From Aurantiacibacter poecillastricola (GTDB taxonomy: Bacteria; Pseudomonadota; Alphaproteobacteria; Sphingomonadales; Sphingomonadaceae), in the NCBI RefSeq assembly GCF_030730945.1, contig NZ_JAVAMS010000001.1, forward strand, positions 930,001 through 994,000: a DNA stretch of 64,000 bases. The letters are read 5' to 3'. Numbering within the stretch: the first letter of the stretch is position 1; each line of letters starts with the position of its first letter. Shown piece by piece: positions 17,773 to 27,799 of this stretch. The notes beneath the pieces are model-generated. The model was given only the letters and a program-made list of their open reading frames with translations. It was not told where the DNA came from and did no database searches. Position numbers and translations under genes: made by a program.

Positions 17773-18734
17773 CAAGACCAGCCGTCCTGCTGTTCGAGAC
17801 TCTCGGCCAGTTCGCCAATCACGCGATAGCAATCGAGTACGCCGTGCACCGAGCTGTTGGGCTCGCGCCCTTCGCGAATGGCGGCGATGAACTCGCGGTC
17901 CTGCAACTCGATGCCGTTGTCGGAGGGCACGTCAACTACCGAAAGATCGATAGGCTCTTCGCGGCCGTCCACCAGATCGTCATAGCGAGCGATGTAGGTC
18001 GCGGTATCGCCGATATAGCGGAAGAAAGTGCCGAGCGGACCATCGTTGTTGAACGAGAGCGCCAGCGTCAGGATCTGGCCCTTGTCGGTCTTTATCTGGA
18101 TCGACTGGTCCATCGCGATGCCGAGATCGGGGTGCTTGGGCCCCTGCAGGATGTTGGCCTTCACCACCTTCGCGCCGGTCATGTACTGGAAGATGTCGAT
18201 CGTATGGGCGGAGTGGTGCCACAGCAGGTGATCGGTCCAGCTGCGCGGTTCGCCCTTGGCGTTCTTGTTCTCGCGGCGGAAGAAGAAGGTCTCGACATCC
18301 ATGCTCAGGATGTTGAACTCGCCCGCGTCGATGCGCTGCTTCACGAACTGGTGGCTGGGATTGAAACGGCGGGTGTGGCCGACCATGCAGACCTTGCCCG
18401 TTTCCTTCTGCTTGTCCGCCACGGCCTGCGCGTCGGCCCAGCTATCGGCGAGGGGGATTTCCACCTCCACATGCTTGCCCGCATCCATCGCCTTGATCGC
18501 CTGGTCGGCGTGCATCTGCGTGGGCGTGCACAGGATCACCGCGTCGATGTCGTCCTTGGTAAGCATCTCCTCGTAATCGGTGGTCGCATGGCCGATGCCG
18601 TACTTGTCGGCGAGGGCCTGCGTCTTGTCCTGCGTGCGACCGACGAGGCTGACGACTTCGACGCCGTCGATGTTCTTGAGGCCGTCGAGGTGTTTTTCAC
18701 CGAATGCGCCGCCACCGGCGAGTGCGATTTTCAT
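17772..18734 (-). CDS. ligC: 4-carboxy-2-hydroxymuconate-6-semialdehyde dehydrogenase
   Basis: A 320-residue Gfo/Idh/MocA-family enzyme. It oxidises the protocatechuate ring-cleavage product (as its hemiacetal) with NADP+ to 2-pyrone-4,6-dicarboxylate. The start MKIALAGGGAFGEKHLDG is almost the SYK-6 LigC start as I remember it. The Rossmann loop GGGAFG is at residues 7-12, the EIPLADSW segment near 95-102, and HLLWHHSAHTID carries the conserved His residues. It follows ligB after a 91-base gap with a strong hairpin. Confidence 0.93.
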   Translation of the reverse strand: MKIALAGGGAFGEKHLDGLKNIDGVEVVSLVGRTQDKTQALADKYGIGHATTDYEEMLTKDDIDAVILCTPTQMHADQAIKAMDAGKHVEVEIPLADSWADAQAVADKQKETGKVCMVGHTRRFNPSHQFVKQRIDAGEFNILSMDVETFFFRRENKNAKGEPRSWTDHLLWHHSAHTIDIFQYMTGAKVVKANILQGPKHPDLGIAMDQSIQIKTDKGQILTLALSFNNDGPLGTFFRYIGDTATYIARYDDLVDGREEPIDLSVVDVPSDNGIELQDREFIAAIREGREPNSSVHGVLDCYRVIGELAESLEQQDGWS

Positions 18735-18782
18735 GGGGGGTTCTCCCTATCGAGAGTTGAGGTCGAGTGGTTCACATAATCA

Positions 18783-18818
18783 AAGGGCGCCCGCGGGGAA
18801 TGTTCCGCGAGCGCCCTT
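18783..18818 (-). terminator. Intercistronic hairpin between ligB and ligC (possible partial terminator)
   Basis: Arms AAGGGCGC-CGCGG and CCGCG-GCGCCCTT pair with a single internal mismatch and an 8-base loop. Read on the minus strand, the stem is followed by TTTGATTAT, which is weakly T-rich. It could lower ligC expression relative to ligAB or protect the ligAB message. Confidence 0.5.
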
Positions 18819-18825
18819 GTATTCG

Positions 18826-20158
<1,333 letters not shown>

Positions 20159-20159
20159 G

Positions 20160-20477
20160 TCAGGCTTCCTCAGCATCTTTCCATTCGTATTCGAGCGGCG
20201 CTTCGCGAAAGGCGAAGCGGTCGATGTGTTCTTCGATCACGCCGCGCATGTGCTCGTTGCGATCCTGTTCGGCGGTGGTCAACGTGATGGCGATGCCCCC
20301 GGGACGCGCACACATAACCGCGCTTTCCACGTCGGAGAAAGGGAAGGCGCCCATGCCGTCGCCCTCGTCATAGGTGGCCGCCATCTTGTGGCTCCAGTGC
20401 TTCACGAGCTGCTGGATGTACCGTTCGGGCTTCTCGCATTTCGCGAAGCCGTGGGCGATGACGGGCGTATCGCTCAC
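20160..20477 (-). CDS. DUF2218 domain-containing protein
   Basis: A 105-residue protein that is all DUF2218: ERYIQQLVKHWSHKMAATYDE, then GAFPFSDVESAV, then the closing EEHIDRFAFRE and YEW. The family is often found near siderophore or metal genes and has no firm function. It is embedded between ligJ and ligA, overlapping ligJ by four bases (ATGA), so it is co-translated with the ring-cleavage enzyme; a role in maintaining the LigAB iron centre is conceivable but speculative. Confidence 0.85.
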   Translation of the reverse strand: MSDTPVIAHGFAKCEKPERYIQQLVKHWSHKMAATYDEGDGMGAFPFSDVESAVMCARPGGIAITLTTAEQDRNEHMRGVIEEHIDRFAFREAPLEYEWKDAEEA

Positions 20478-21496
20478 CGTCCCTGTTCCCTCAGCAGCTT
20501 GTCGAGGCGCGGATAGACGCGGCGGGCATTGCCCTCGAAAATCATGTGCCTTTCCTCGTCGGTGATATCGAGAGCGTCGACATAACGCTTGGTATCGTCG
20601 AAATAGTGGCCGGTCTCGGGATCGATGCCGCGCACCGCGCCCACCATTTCGCTGCCGAAGAGGATGTTCTTGTTCTCGATCACGTCAGCCAGCAGGTCGA
20701 TGCCCGGCTGGTGATAGACGCAGGTGTCGAAGAACACGTTGTTCATGATGTATTCGCTGAGCGCCGGCTTTTTCAACATGTCCGCCAGCCCGCGGTAGCG
20801 GCCCCAGTGAAACGGCACCGCGCCGCCGCCATGCGGGATGATAAGGCGCAGCTTGGGGAAGCGGGCGAACAGGTCGCCTTCCATCAGCTGCATGAAGGCG
20901 ACGGTATCGGCCGCAAGGTAGAAGCCACCGGTCGCATGCATGGCCGGATTGCAGCTGCCCGAGACGTGGATCATGCCGGGCACGTCGAGTTCGCACATCT
21001 CCTCGTAGAGCGGGAACCAGTATTCGTCGGTCAGCGGCGGATGCTCGAAATGGCCGCCACCCGGATCGGGATTGAGGTTGCAGCCGACGAAACCCATTTC
21101 CACGCAGCGGCGAAGCTCGGCAATGCTCGCCTTCAGGTCGGCCTTGGGGCTCTGCGGCAGTTGGCACACGCCGACGAAGGTCTCGGGAAACAGTTTCGTC
21201 ACGCGGTAGATGAGGTTGTTGCAGTGGTGCGACCACTCGGCGCTCACGTCCTGGTCGCCCACATGGTGCGCCATGCGGCTGGCGCGTGGGGAGAAGATGG
21301 TGACGTCGGCCCCGCGCTCCTTGATGAGCTTCAGCTGATTGCTCTCGATCGTCTCGCGAATCTCGTCATCCGTGATGGTCGGGTAGGGGGGCGCCTTGCC
21401 GCCCTCCTTCCAGGCCTCAACCTGCTTCGCTCGCCAGTCGTCATGCTGCGCGGGCGCAGTCGTGTAATGGCCGTGGCAATCGACGATCAGCGTCAT
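20474..21496 (-). CDS. ligJ: 4-oxalomesaconate hydratase
   Basis: A 340-residue amidohydrolase-superfamily enzyme. It adds water to the isomerised oxalomesaconate to give 4-carboxy-4-hydroxy-2-oxoadipate. The metal-site start VDCHGHYT, the central CNLNPDPGGGHFEHPPLTD, MIHVSGSCNPAMHATG and IIPHGGGAVPFHWGR, and the end ILFGSEMVGAVRGIDP all match LigJ of SYK-6 as I remember it. It lies two bases after the preceding oxidoreductase gene. Confidence 0.95.
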   Translation of the reverse strand: MTLIVDCHGHYTTAPAQHDDWRAKQVEAWKEGGKAPPYPTITDDEIRETIESNQLKLIKERGADVTIFSPRASRMAHHVGDQDVSAEWSHHCNNLIYRVTKLFPETFVGVCQLPQSPKADLKASIAELRRCVEMGFVGCNLNPDPGGGHFEHPPLTDEYWFPLYEEMCELDVPGMIHVSGSCNPAMHATGGFYLAADTVAFMQLMEGDLFARFPKLRLIIPHGGGAVPFHWGRYRGLADMLKKPALSEYIMNNVFFDTCVYHQPGIDLLADVIENKNILFGSEMVGAVRGIDPETGHYFDDTKRYVDALDITDEERHMIFEGNARRVYPRLDKLLREQGR

Positions 21497-21498
21497 TC

Positions 21499-22380
21499 CT
21501 ATTTCTCTCCCCTGAAGTCCGGAGTCGCCCGGATTGCTTCGATCTTAGCAGAAAGTGTCTCGGGCGGCGGCGTCAATTCGAGGTTGCCCAGCTGCTGGTG
21601 CCAGGCAACGGTCTGGTCGCTCATCGCGGCAGAGGTGTTCATGGCCCGCAGCATTTCGGCTGCCTCGTACATTTCGGCCGCGCGCCTTCCGCCATGCTTC
21701 AGCATGCGGTCGAGATTGTAGTCGGCCCGCTCGGCCCACTGCATCGGCTTTTCGCTGGCATCGAGCGAGGCAAGCACCTCGTCGAGCACGCCCGCCTGCG
21801 AGGAGGCGAGAACCATCTCGGCGGTCAGCGCTTCCAGACCCTTCACCATGATGGAGCGGCACAGCTTGATCGCGCTGGCGCGGCCCACGGTCTTGCCCAC
21901 TTCGCGTACGTCCGTGAAACCGAGAGTCTCGAGCGTTTCAACCGCTTCGTCAGCCTTGTTACCCGCTACCAGCAGCGGCACGGAGAGACCGACATCGACA
22001 GGCGCCATGATGGCGACATCGACATAGCGCACGTTCACCGCTTCCACGGCTTCGGCAGCCATCGCCTTGGTCTGCGGGGCGACCGAGTTCATGTCGAACC
22101 ACATGGCCTGCTGCGGGAGGTATGGCGCGTATTCGCGCGCTGCATCCAGCGCCTGGTCGGCGGTGACGAGCGAGAGGATGACATCGGCGGTGGCGAGCAC
22201 CTCGCCGCAATCCTCTCCAAGACCAACACCGGCGCGCGGCATCGCGGCACGACGCTCGGCCAGGATGTCCCAGCCTTTCACGCCGCTCCAGCCTCCTTCG
22301 CGCACGAAGGTTTCGCCGGCTTCACCGAAGCCGATAAGTGCCACTTTGGGCTGTTTCATATTCGATTCTTGCGCAGACAT
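21499..22380 (-). CDS. NAD(P)-binding 6-phosphogluconate dehydrogenase-like oxidoreductase (DUF1932 type)
   Basis: A 293-residue beta-hydroxyacid dehydrogenase relative. The Rossmann motif GFGEAGE is near residue 17, VILSLVTADQA and WFDMNSVAPQT are in the N-terminal domain, and the catalytic-Lys region GRASAIKLCRS opens the all-helical C-terminal DUF1932 domain. It is the first gene of the minus-strand lig operon, and the TTGTAAG operator lies just upstream. ATG 22380 is the farthest start; ATG 22359 (MKQPKV) is an alternative. The reaction is not known; some relatives act on lignin-derived hydroxy acids. Confidence 0.82.
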   Translation of the reverse strand: MSAQESNMKQPKVALIGFGEAGETFVREGGWSGVKGWDILAERRAAMPRAGVGLGEDCGEVLATADVILSLVTADQALDAAREYAPYLPQQAMWFDMNSVAPQTKAMAAEAVEAVNVRYVDVAIMAPVDVGLSVPLLVAGNKADEAVETLETLGFTDVREVGKTVGRASAIKLCRSIMVKGLEALTAEMVLASSQAGVLDEVLASLDASEKPMQWAERADYNLDRMLKHGGRRAAEMYEAAEMLRAMNTSAAMSDQTVAWHQQLGNLELTPPPETLSAKIEAIRATPDFRGEK

Positions 22381-22405
22381 CGCTCTCGACGTGGCCTCCT
22401 ATCAA

Positions 22406-22424
22406 TTGTAAGTGTTGCTTACAA
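22406..22424. promoter_or_regulatory. lig operator 1: TTGTAAG-N5-CTTACAA
   Basis: A perfect 7-base-arm inverted repeat with a 5-base spacer lies 26 bases before the start of the minus-strand lig operon. It also fits the LysR box T-N11-A (TAAG...CTTA). The same element, with the same flanking GT on the right, precedes ligK at 29332-29350. Confidence 0.75.
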
Positions 22425-22764
22425 GTTTGTCCGGGCAGAGCGGATCTCCTCCTCCGCGAAACTGTCTGTAAGCCGTGTGACACGCGCAATTGCACATTGC
22501 AGCGCGAATCGCGAGTGTAGCAATGTGCCCTGGGCTCTATCCGCTCAAATGACCGGGACACGCTTCGTTTCGTCGCTGCCGGACGCCATCGCACCACGCT
22601 CAAAATGGCGAAACATGGCCGGGACATTTTTGCAACGAGAGCGGAGAAAATCACGAGTCGCCGCAAGTGCAAGCGCGATGAGCGACGCAAATAGCTGGAA
22701 AAGCGCAGCAAAATAGCCCCGCAAGGCCTGACTTCGATGGGGATTGACGGCCTGACTTTTAAAA
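22425..22764. other. Long intergenic region between the lig operon and the TonB receptor
   Basis: No gene is supported here. The only structured elements I see in the whole 22381-22851 gap are the lig operator at its left end and the LacI-like element at its right end. The DNA is AT-richer than its surroundings, as expected for divergent promoters. Confidence 0.5.
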
Positions 22765-22778
22765 TGGTAGCGATAACA
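22765..22778. promoter_or_regulatory. LacI-family-like operator upstream of the TonB receptor
   Basis: TGGTAGCGATAACA is an imperfect palindrome centred on CG. It resembles the TGGTAGCGCTACCA/TGTTA..TAACA sites of LacI-family regulators in front of TonB receptors of caulobacters and xanthomonads. It lies 74 bases before the receptor ATG. Only one half matches well, so the call is tentative. Confidence 0.35.
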
Positions 22779-22851
22779 TCGGACTGCAATTAGCAGCTAC
22801 TGAGTGCGCCCGAAAATCGTGAATTCGGGGCATGAGGGGAGGAAAATTACA

Positions 22852-25800
22852 ATGAACTTCAGGAAAAGTGCGTGTTTCGCCCGCGGCTCGGCCTCGATCC
22901 TCGCTATTGCGATCGGAATTGGGAGCGCTACCACCGCATTCGCCCAGCAGGAGGAAGAGGGTGCAAATCCCCTCGACCCAGAGGACACCGCTATCATCGT
23001 CACAGGCGTGCGCGCCTCGCTGGAGCGCGGCATCGACCTCAAGCGCAACAGCTCGGGCGTGGTCGACGGCATTTCGGCGGAGGATATCGGCCGCTTTCCC
23101 GATACCAACCTCGCCGAGTCCCTGCAGCGCATCACCGGCGTCTCCATCGACCGTGTGAACGGCGAAGGCTCGCGCGTGACGGTGCGCGGTTTCGGGCCCG
23201 GCTTCAACCTCGTCACGCTCAACGGGCGTACGCTTCCAACCGCCAGCATCGCGTCGGTCGGACAGGACCAGAACGGCGACTTCGTGGCCGGCACCACCCG
23301 CAGCTTCGATTTCGCCAACCTCGCATCCGAGGGCGTCTCCCGCCTCGAGGTCTACAAGACGGCCCGCGCAGCCATCCCCGGCGGCGGTATCGGCGCAGCG
23401 ATCAATATCGTCACCCGCCGCCCGCTCGACGCACCCGAAGGCTTCTCGGGCTCTATCGGTGCGAAGGCCGTCTACGACGAGGCCGATACCTACGACCTAG
23501 ACCGCGTGACCCCGGAAGTGTCCGGCATTATCAACTGGGGCAATGCGGACGGCACCTTTGGCGTCGGCCTGTTCGGCAGCTTCCAGCGTCGCAACAACTC
23601 CGCCGTGTCGGAATCGGCCAACGACTGGAATATCCTTCCCTATAGCGAGTTTGCCTCGTCCACCACCTTCCGCCGGGCTGACGGCAGCACCGTGATCCAG
23701 GGCGCGCCATCCGATCCCGATACGCTGATCGGCATTCCCAACGATACGCGCTATCACTACTCGGAATTCTCGCGCGAGCGGATCAACGGCCAGCTGACCG
23801 TGCAGTTCGCCCCGAGCGACGCGCTCGAGATTTCTGCCGATGCGACCTATTATCGCAACCAGGCCGAAGAGCAGCGCACCGACCAGACGACCTGGTACAA
23901 CCGCCCGTTCGATGCGATCACTTTCGACGGCAATCCGGACGTAGCCACGGCGATCTTCATCGACGACGTGATCACCGCGCCCAAGGATGGCGGTTTCGAG
24001 CAGCAGTACCGCGCGACCGAAGACGAACTGTACTCACTAGGCCTCAACATCGCCTACGATCTCACCGAGGACTTCCGGCTGACCCTCGATGGCCACCACT
24101 CGGAAGCCAACGCCCGCCCGAACAATCCCAACGGCAATACCTCAACGCTGTTCGCCTTCGCGCAGAAGTCGATCGTGGACCAGGGCCTCGAGATCGTCGA
24201 CGGCTTCCCTCGCCAGTTCATCACGTTCGACGACCAGAACGGCAACAATAACGGCGTGCTCGACATTCCCGACCTCGGCACGCAGGTGGCGCGCAGCCAG
24301 ACGGCCTACCAGTCGCAGACGGTGGACGAGGTTCGCCTCATGGCCGACTGGTTCGTGGGCGACGATGACCGCGTTTCCTTCGGTGCCAGCTATCGCGGTG
24401 CCGACATGTCGAGCCAGACGACCAGCACCTACAACGCGCTGGGTGACTGGGGCGTGGGCAATATCGGCGATATCGCCGCCACCGCTCCCGACCTTGTTAC
24501 CCCGTTCTGCCTGGTCTGCCAGTGGCAGGACTTCGATACCGGCATCGATCCCGGCGATCCGCTGGCAACCGCCTTCCGCGGCGATGCGACGCAGCTGTTC
24601 AACGCTTTCGTCACCACGCCGGTCGTCGATGGCACGACGGACAACCGGGTGCAGGAAGACATCTTCGCGGCCTATGCCGAAGTGGAGCTCAATACCGAAT
24701 TGATGGGACGCCCGGTCAATGTGCTGGCCGGCCTGCGCTACGAGCATACCAATTCGGAATCGACGACCTTGCAGGGTATCCCGCAACAAATCGTGTGGAC
24801 GCAGAACAACGACTTCGTCTCCAACCTCTCGCCGGACCAGCAGGCGGTGAGCGGGGACAACAGCTACGACCACTTCCTGCCCGCTTTCGACCTTTCGGTG
24901 GACGTGACCGACGACTTCATCGCCCGCGTCTCGTTCGGTCGTACCATCGCGCGCCCGGACTTCGGGTCGCTGTTCGCCTCGACCAACCCCGGAAACCCCA
25001 ACCGCCCGACGGCGCTGGGCGGTATTCCGGGCGGCAACCGTGGCAACCCGCAGCTGGTGCCGCTGGTCTCGGACAATGTCGATGTCAGCCTCGAATGGTA
25101 TTTTGCACCTTCGAGCTACATTTCGGCCGGCTTTTTCGACAAGCGCGTGCAGAACTTCGTCGGCACCGGGCAATCGACCCAGCCGCTGTTCGGCCTGCGA
25201 GATCCAAGCTCCGGCGCACCGGGCACCGTTTCGGGACAGGCGATCGAGTATCTCGAGGCGAACAATCTCGACGTGTCCGATGACAACCTGTTCGTCCTCA
25301 GCGCCCTGATCGACAATTTCGGTTTCGATGAAGGCGTGGCCCAGTTCACCGCAAACCTTGGCCCGAACGGTCTCAGCCAGACATATATCGACAATATCAA
25401 CATCGCCTACGACCTGGTGGGTGGGCCCGAAGATCCGCTCTACGAGTTCCAGACGCAGCAGCCGGTGAACTCCGAAGATGCCCATATCTATGGCTTCGAG
25501 CTCGCTGGTCAGTACTTCTTCGGCGATACCGGTTTCGGCGTCGCTGCGGCGTACACGCTGGTCCGCGGCGATGTCGGCTACGACATCACCCGTCCGACAA
25601 GCGCCGACCAGTTCGCCCTGCTAGGCCTGTCTGACACGGCGAACGCCTCGCTGATCTTCGAGAAATACGGACTGTCGACGCGCCTTACCTACAACTGGCG
25701 TGATACCTTCCTGTCCAACAACAGCCGCGGTTCCTCGCGCAACCCGGTGTTCGTGGACACTTACGACCAGTTCGACCTGAACGTCTCCTACGACATCACC

Positions 25801-25938
25801 GACAACGTGGTCGTGTCTTTCGAGGCGATCAACCTCACCGGCTCGAACGTGAAGACCTACGCCCGCACGGAGAACCAGCCCTGGTTCATCGTGGAAGGTC
25901 GCCCGCGCTATTATCTCGGCGCGCGGCTGCGGTTCTAG
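22852..25938 (+). CDS. TonB-dependent receptor
   Basis: A 1028-residue outer-membrane receptor. The signal peptide ends at ATTAFAQQ and a TonB box-like TAIIVTGVR follows. The plug domain reads GRFPDTNLAESLQRITGVSI, then VTVRGFGPGFNLVTLNGR, and the long barrel ends in a terminal Phe (LGARLRF). It is the Caulobacter-type large receptor seen upstream of SapC/cupin/halogenase genes. The ATG at 22852 has GGGGAGG about 9 bases upstream. A strong terminator follows, so the downstream genes may depend on read-through or their own promoter. The ligand is unknown; carbohydrate or aromatic uptake are both possible. Confidence 0.93.
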   Translation: MNFRKSACFARGSASILAIAIGIGSATTAFAQQEEEGANPLDPEDTAIIVTGVRASLERGIDLKRNSSGVVDGISAEDIGRFPDTNLAESLQRITGVSIDRVNGEGSRVTVRGFGPGFNLVTLNGRTLPTASIASVGQDQNGDFVAGTTRSFDFANLASEGVSRLEVYKTARAAIPGGGIGAAINIVTRRPLDAPEGFSGSIGAKAVYDEADTYDLDRVTPEVSGIINWGNADGTFGVGLFGSFQRRNNSAVSESANDWNILPYSEFASSTTFRRADGSTVIQGAPSDPDTLIGIPNDTRYHYSEFSRERINGQLTVQFAPSDALEISADATYYRNQAEEQRTDQTTWYNRPFDAITFDGNPDVATAIFIDDVITAPKDGGFEQQYRATEDELYSLGLNIAYDLTEDFRLTLDGHHSEANARPNNPNGNTSTLFAFAQKSIVDQGLEIVDGFPRQFITFDDQNGNNNGVLDIPDLGTQVARSQTAYQSQTVDEVRLMADWFVGDDDRVSFGASYRGADMSSQTTSTYNALGDWGVGNIGDIAATAPDLVTPFCLVCQWQDFDTGIDPGDPLATAFRGDATQLFNAFVTTPVVDGTTDNRVQEDIFAAYAEVELNTELMGRPVNVLAGLRYEHTNSESTTLQGIPQQIVWTQNNDFVSNLSPDQQAVSGDNSYDHFLPAFDLSVDVTDDFIARVSFGRTIARPDFGSLFASTNPGNPNRPTALGGIPGGNRGNPQLVPLVSDNVDVSLEWYFAPSSYISAGFFDKRVQNFVGTGQSTQPLFGLRDPSSGAPGTVSGQAIEYLEANNLDVSDDNLFVLSALIDNFGFDEGVAQFTANLGPNGLSQTYIDNINIAYDLVGGPEDPLYEFQTQQPVNSEDAHIYGFELAGQYFFGDTGFGVAAAYTLVRGDVGYDITRPTSADQFALLGLSDTANASLIFEKYGLSTRLTYNWRDTFLSNNSRGSSRNPVFVDTYDQFDLNVSYDITDNVVVSFEAINLTGSNVKTYARTENQPWFIVEGRPRYYLGARLRF

Positions 25939-25965
25939 TCGGTCAGCGAAACCACCTCTCTCCCT

Positions 25966-26008
25966 GGAAGCCGCCGCCAATTCTCGGGCGGCGGCTTCCT
26001 CCTTTTCC
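25966..26008 (+). terminator. Rho-independent terminator after the TonB receptor
   Basis: A perfect 13-base stem, GGAAGCCGCCGCC with GGCGGCGGCTTCC, has an 8-base loop and is followed by TCCTTTTCC. It lies 28 bases after the receptor stop and before SapC. Confidence 0.8.
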
Positions 26009-26060
26009 AGGAGGATTGACGGGTCGAGGTGCCAGGTCGCATGCTATAGCGGATAGCCCG

Positions 26061-26765
26061 ATGCCAAATGTCGTCCCCCTCGATAACGTCGCACATGCAG
26101 ACCTGAAGGTGCATATCGGTCATGGCGCGGCCTTCGGCAGTGCGGTGAACCAGATCGCCGTGCTTCCCGGCGAGTTCGCAGGCGTCCAGCGGGACTGCCC
26201 GATCCTGTTCCGCAAGGGCGAGCAGCGTTACGAGGCGGTGGCGATCCTCGGTTTCGAGCGGGATTCCAACCTGTTCCTTTCTGGCGCGCAGTGGCAGGCG
26301 CGCTATATTCCGGCGCTGGCGCGGACCGGACCATTCCGGCTGGGCGAGGGTGCCCAAGGCGATCCGGTGGTGCTGGTGGATCTCGATCATTCCCGTATAG
26401 CCGGGGCTGACGACGAAGATGCCGCTTCGGTCTTCCTGCCGCACGGCGGCCACGCCCCTGCACTCGACATGGCGCTGGCGGCCCTGCGCATCGTCCACGG
26501 CGCGCGAGACGACCTGCAGCGAATGTCGCGCCTGTTCGACGAGCTTTCCCTGCCCGAGCCGGTCAATCTCACGGTAACGCGGGCCAGTGGCCAGGAAGTG
26601 CGCTTCGACGGCTATTACACCATTGGAGAGGATCGGCTGGCTGCGTTGTCGCCGGAACAATTGGGCGCTTTGAACGCCGCGGATATGCTCGCCCCGGTAA
26701 TCCACGCTGCCGCGTCGCTGGCGAACTTCAACACGCTTCTCGCGCTGGACGGGCAGGGAAGCTGA
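26061..26765 (+). CDS. SapC family protein
   Basis: A 234-residue SapC-family protein. Visible family segments are VAHADLKVHIGHGAAFG near the start, QIAVLPGEFAGVQRDCPILFRK, and FLSGAQWQARYIPALARTGPF. SapC was named in Campylobacter S-layer secretion, but in alphaproteobacteria it accompanies TonB receptors and flavin halogenases and its role is unknown. The ATG at 26061 (MPNVVPLD) is the family-like start. Its stop overlaps the next start (TGATG). Confidence 0.85.
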   Translation: MPNVVPLDNVAHADLKVHIGHGAAFGSAVNQIAVLPGEFAGVQRDCPILFRKGEQRYEAVAILGFERDSNLFLSGAQWQARYIPALARTGPFRLGEGAQGDPVVLVDLDHSRIAGADDEDAASVFLPHGGHAPALDMALAALRIVHGARDDLQRMSRLFDELSLPEPVNLTVTRASGQEVRFDGYYTIGEDRLAALSPEQLGALNAADMLAPVIHAAASLANFNTLLALDGQGS

Positions 26766-27799
26766 TGGGCGCGCGGCCGGCCGATCTCACGAGCAGCCCT
26801 GCCAGCGTCGAGGAAACGACAGGCGCACTGCCTAGGGGTACGGCGTGGCAAACCATTGTCGAAGCTGGCCAACCGCACCTCTTTCGCGGCGCGGCAAGCG
26901 ACTGGGCGCTGGTGGGCCAATCACCCGCCGAGACGGCGCGCCTGCTCCGCGAGTACAGTTCCGGGAAGGACGTGACCGTCTATCGCGGCCCCCCCGAAAT
27001 GCGCGGCCGCTTCCATTACAATGCGGATTTGACCGGCTTCAACTTTACCGGGGCGCGGGAGCCGCTGGAGAGGGTTCTAGACGATCTGCTGGCGGGTGGC
27101 GACCCGCTCTACGTCGGCTCCACCGACCTTGACCTCTATTTCCCCGGTTTTGCAAAGGACAACGGTTTCGATCTTGCCGCCATCCATCCCATGCTCGCCG
27201 AGCATGGAGGGCTCGCCAGCGTCTGGATCGGCAACGAGACGACCGCCAGTGCGCATTACGATTTCTCGCACAACATCGCCGTGTGCGTTGCCGGGCGCCG
27301 GCGTTTCACGCTGTTCCCGCCCGAGCAGACGGCCAACCTTTACCCCGGCCCGCTCGATCCGACACCGGCGGGGCAGGTCGTCTCGATGGTCGATCTCGCA
27401 AACCCCGACTTCGACCGTTTCCCGCGCTTCGCCGATGCGCTGGGCGCCGCTCAGGTGGCGGAGATGGAGCCGGGCGACGTGCTCGTCTATCCTGCGATGT
27501 GGTGGCACTGCGTAGAGGCGCTGGAGCCGTTCAACGTGCTGGTGAACTACTGGTGGAACGCGGTCCCCGGCTATATCGACAGTCCGCAGGTCACGCTGCT
27601 GCACGGCCTGCTCTCCCTGCGCGACCGGCCGCAGCAGGAGCGCGAGGCATGGCGCGGGCTGTTCGACTATTACCTGTTCGGCGATAGCGAGATCCCGCGC
27701 GCGCATCTGCCGGACCATGCGCAAGGCCCGCTCGCGCCGATCGACGAAGCCACCGCCCGCCGGCTGCGAGCCATGATTGCGCGGAAGTTGCATCGATGA
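26765..27799 (+). CDS. Cupin-like (JmjC-type) domain protein
   Basis: A 344-residue protein of the cupin_8/JmjC fold, typical of Fe(II)/2-oxoglutarate hydroxylases. The metal pair H-x-D is seen in SAHYDFSHN, the cosubstrate strand in GRRRFTLFPPEQ, and the distal His in MWWHCVEALEPFNVLVNYWW. It overlaps SapC by one base and the halogenase by four (ATGA), so all three are co-translated. It may hydroxylate a protein or small molecule; no substrate can be named. Confidence 0.88.
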   Translation: MGARPADLTSSPASVEETTGALPRGTAWQTIVEAGQPHLFRGAASDWALVGQSPAETARLLREYSSGKDVTVYRGPPEMRGRFHYNADLTGFNFTGAREPLERVLDDLLAGGDPLYVGSTDLDLYFPGFAKDNGFDLAAIHPMLAEHGGLASVWIGNETTASAHYDFSHNIAVCVAGRRRFTLFPPEQTANLYPGPLDPTPAGQVVSMVDLANPDFDRFPRFADALGAAQVAEMEPGDVLVYPAMWWHCVEALEPFNVLVNYWWNAVPGYIDSPQVTLLHGLLSLRDRPQQEREAWRGLFDYYLFGDSEIPRAHLPDHAQGPLAPIDEATARRLRAMIARKLHR

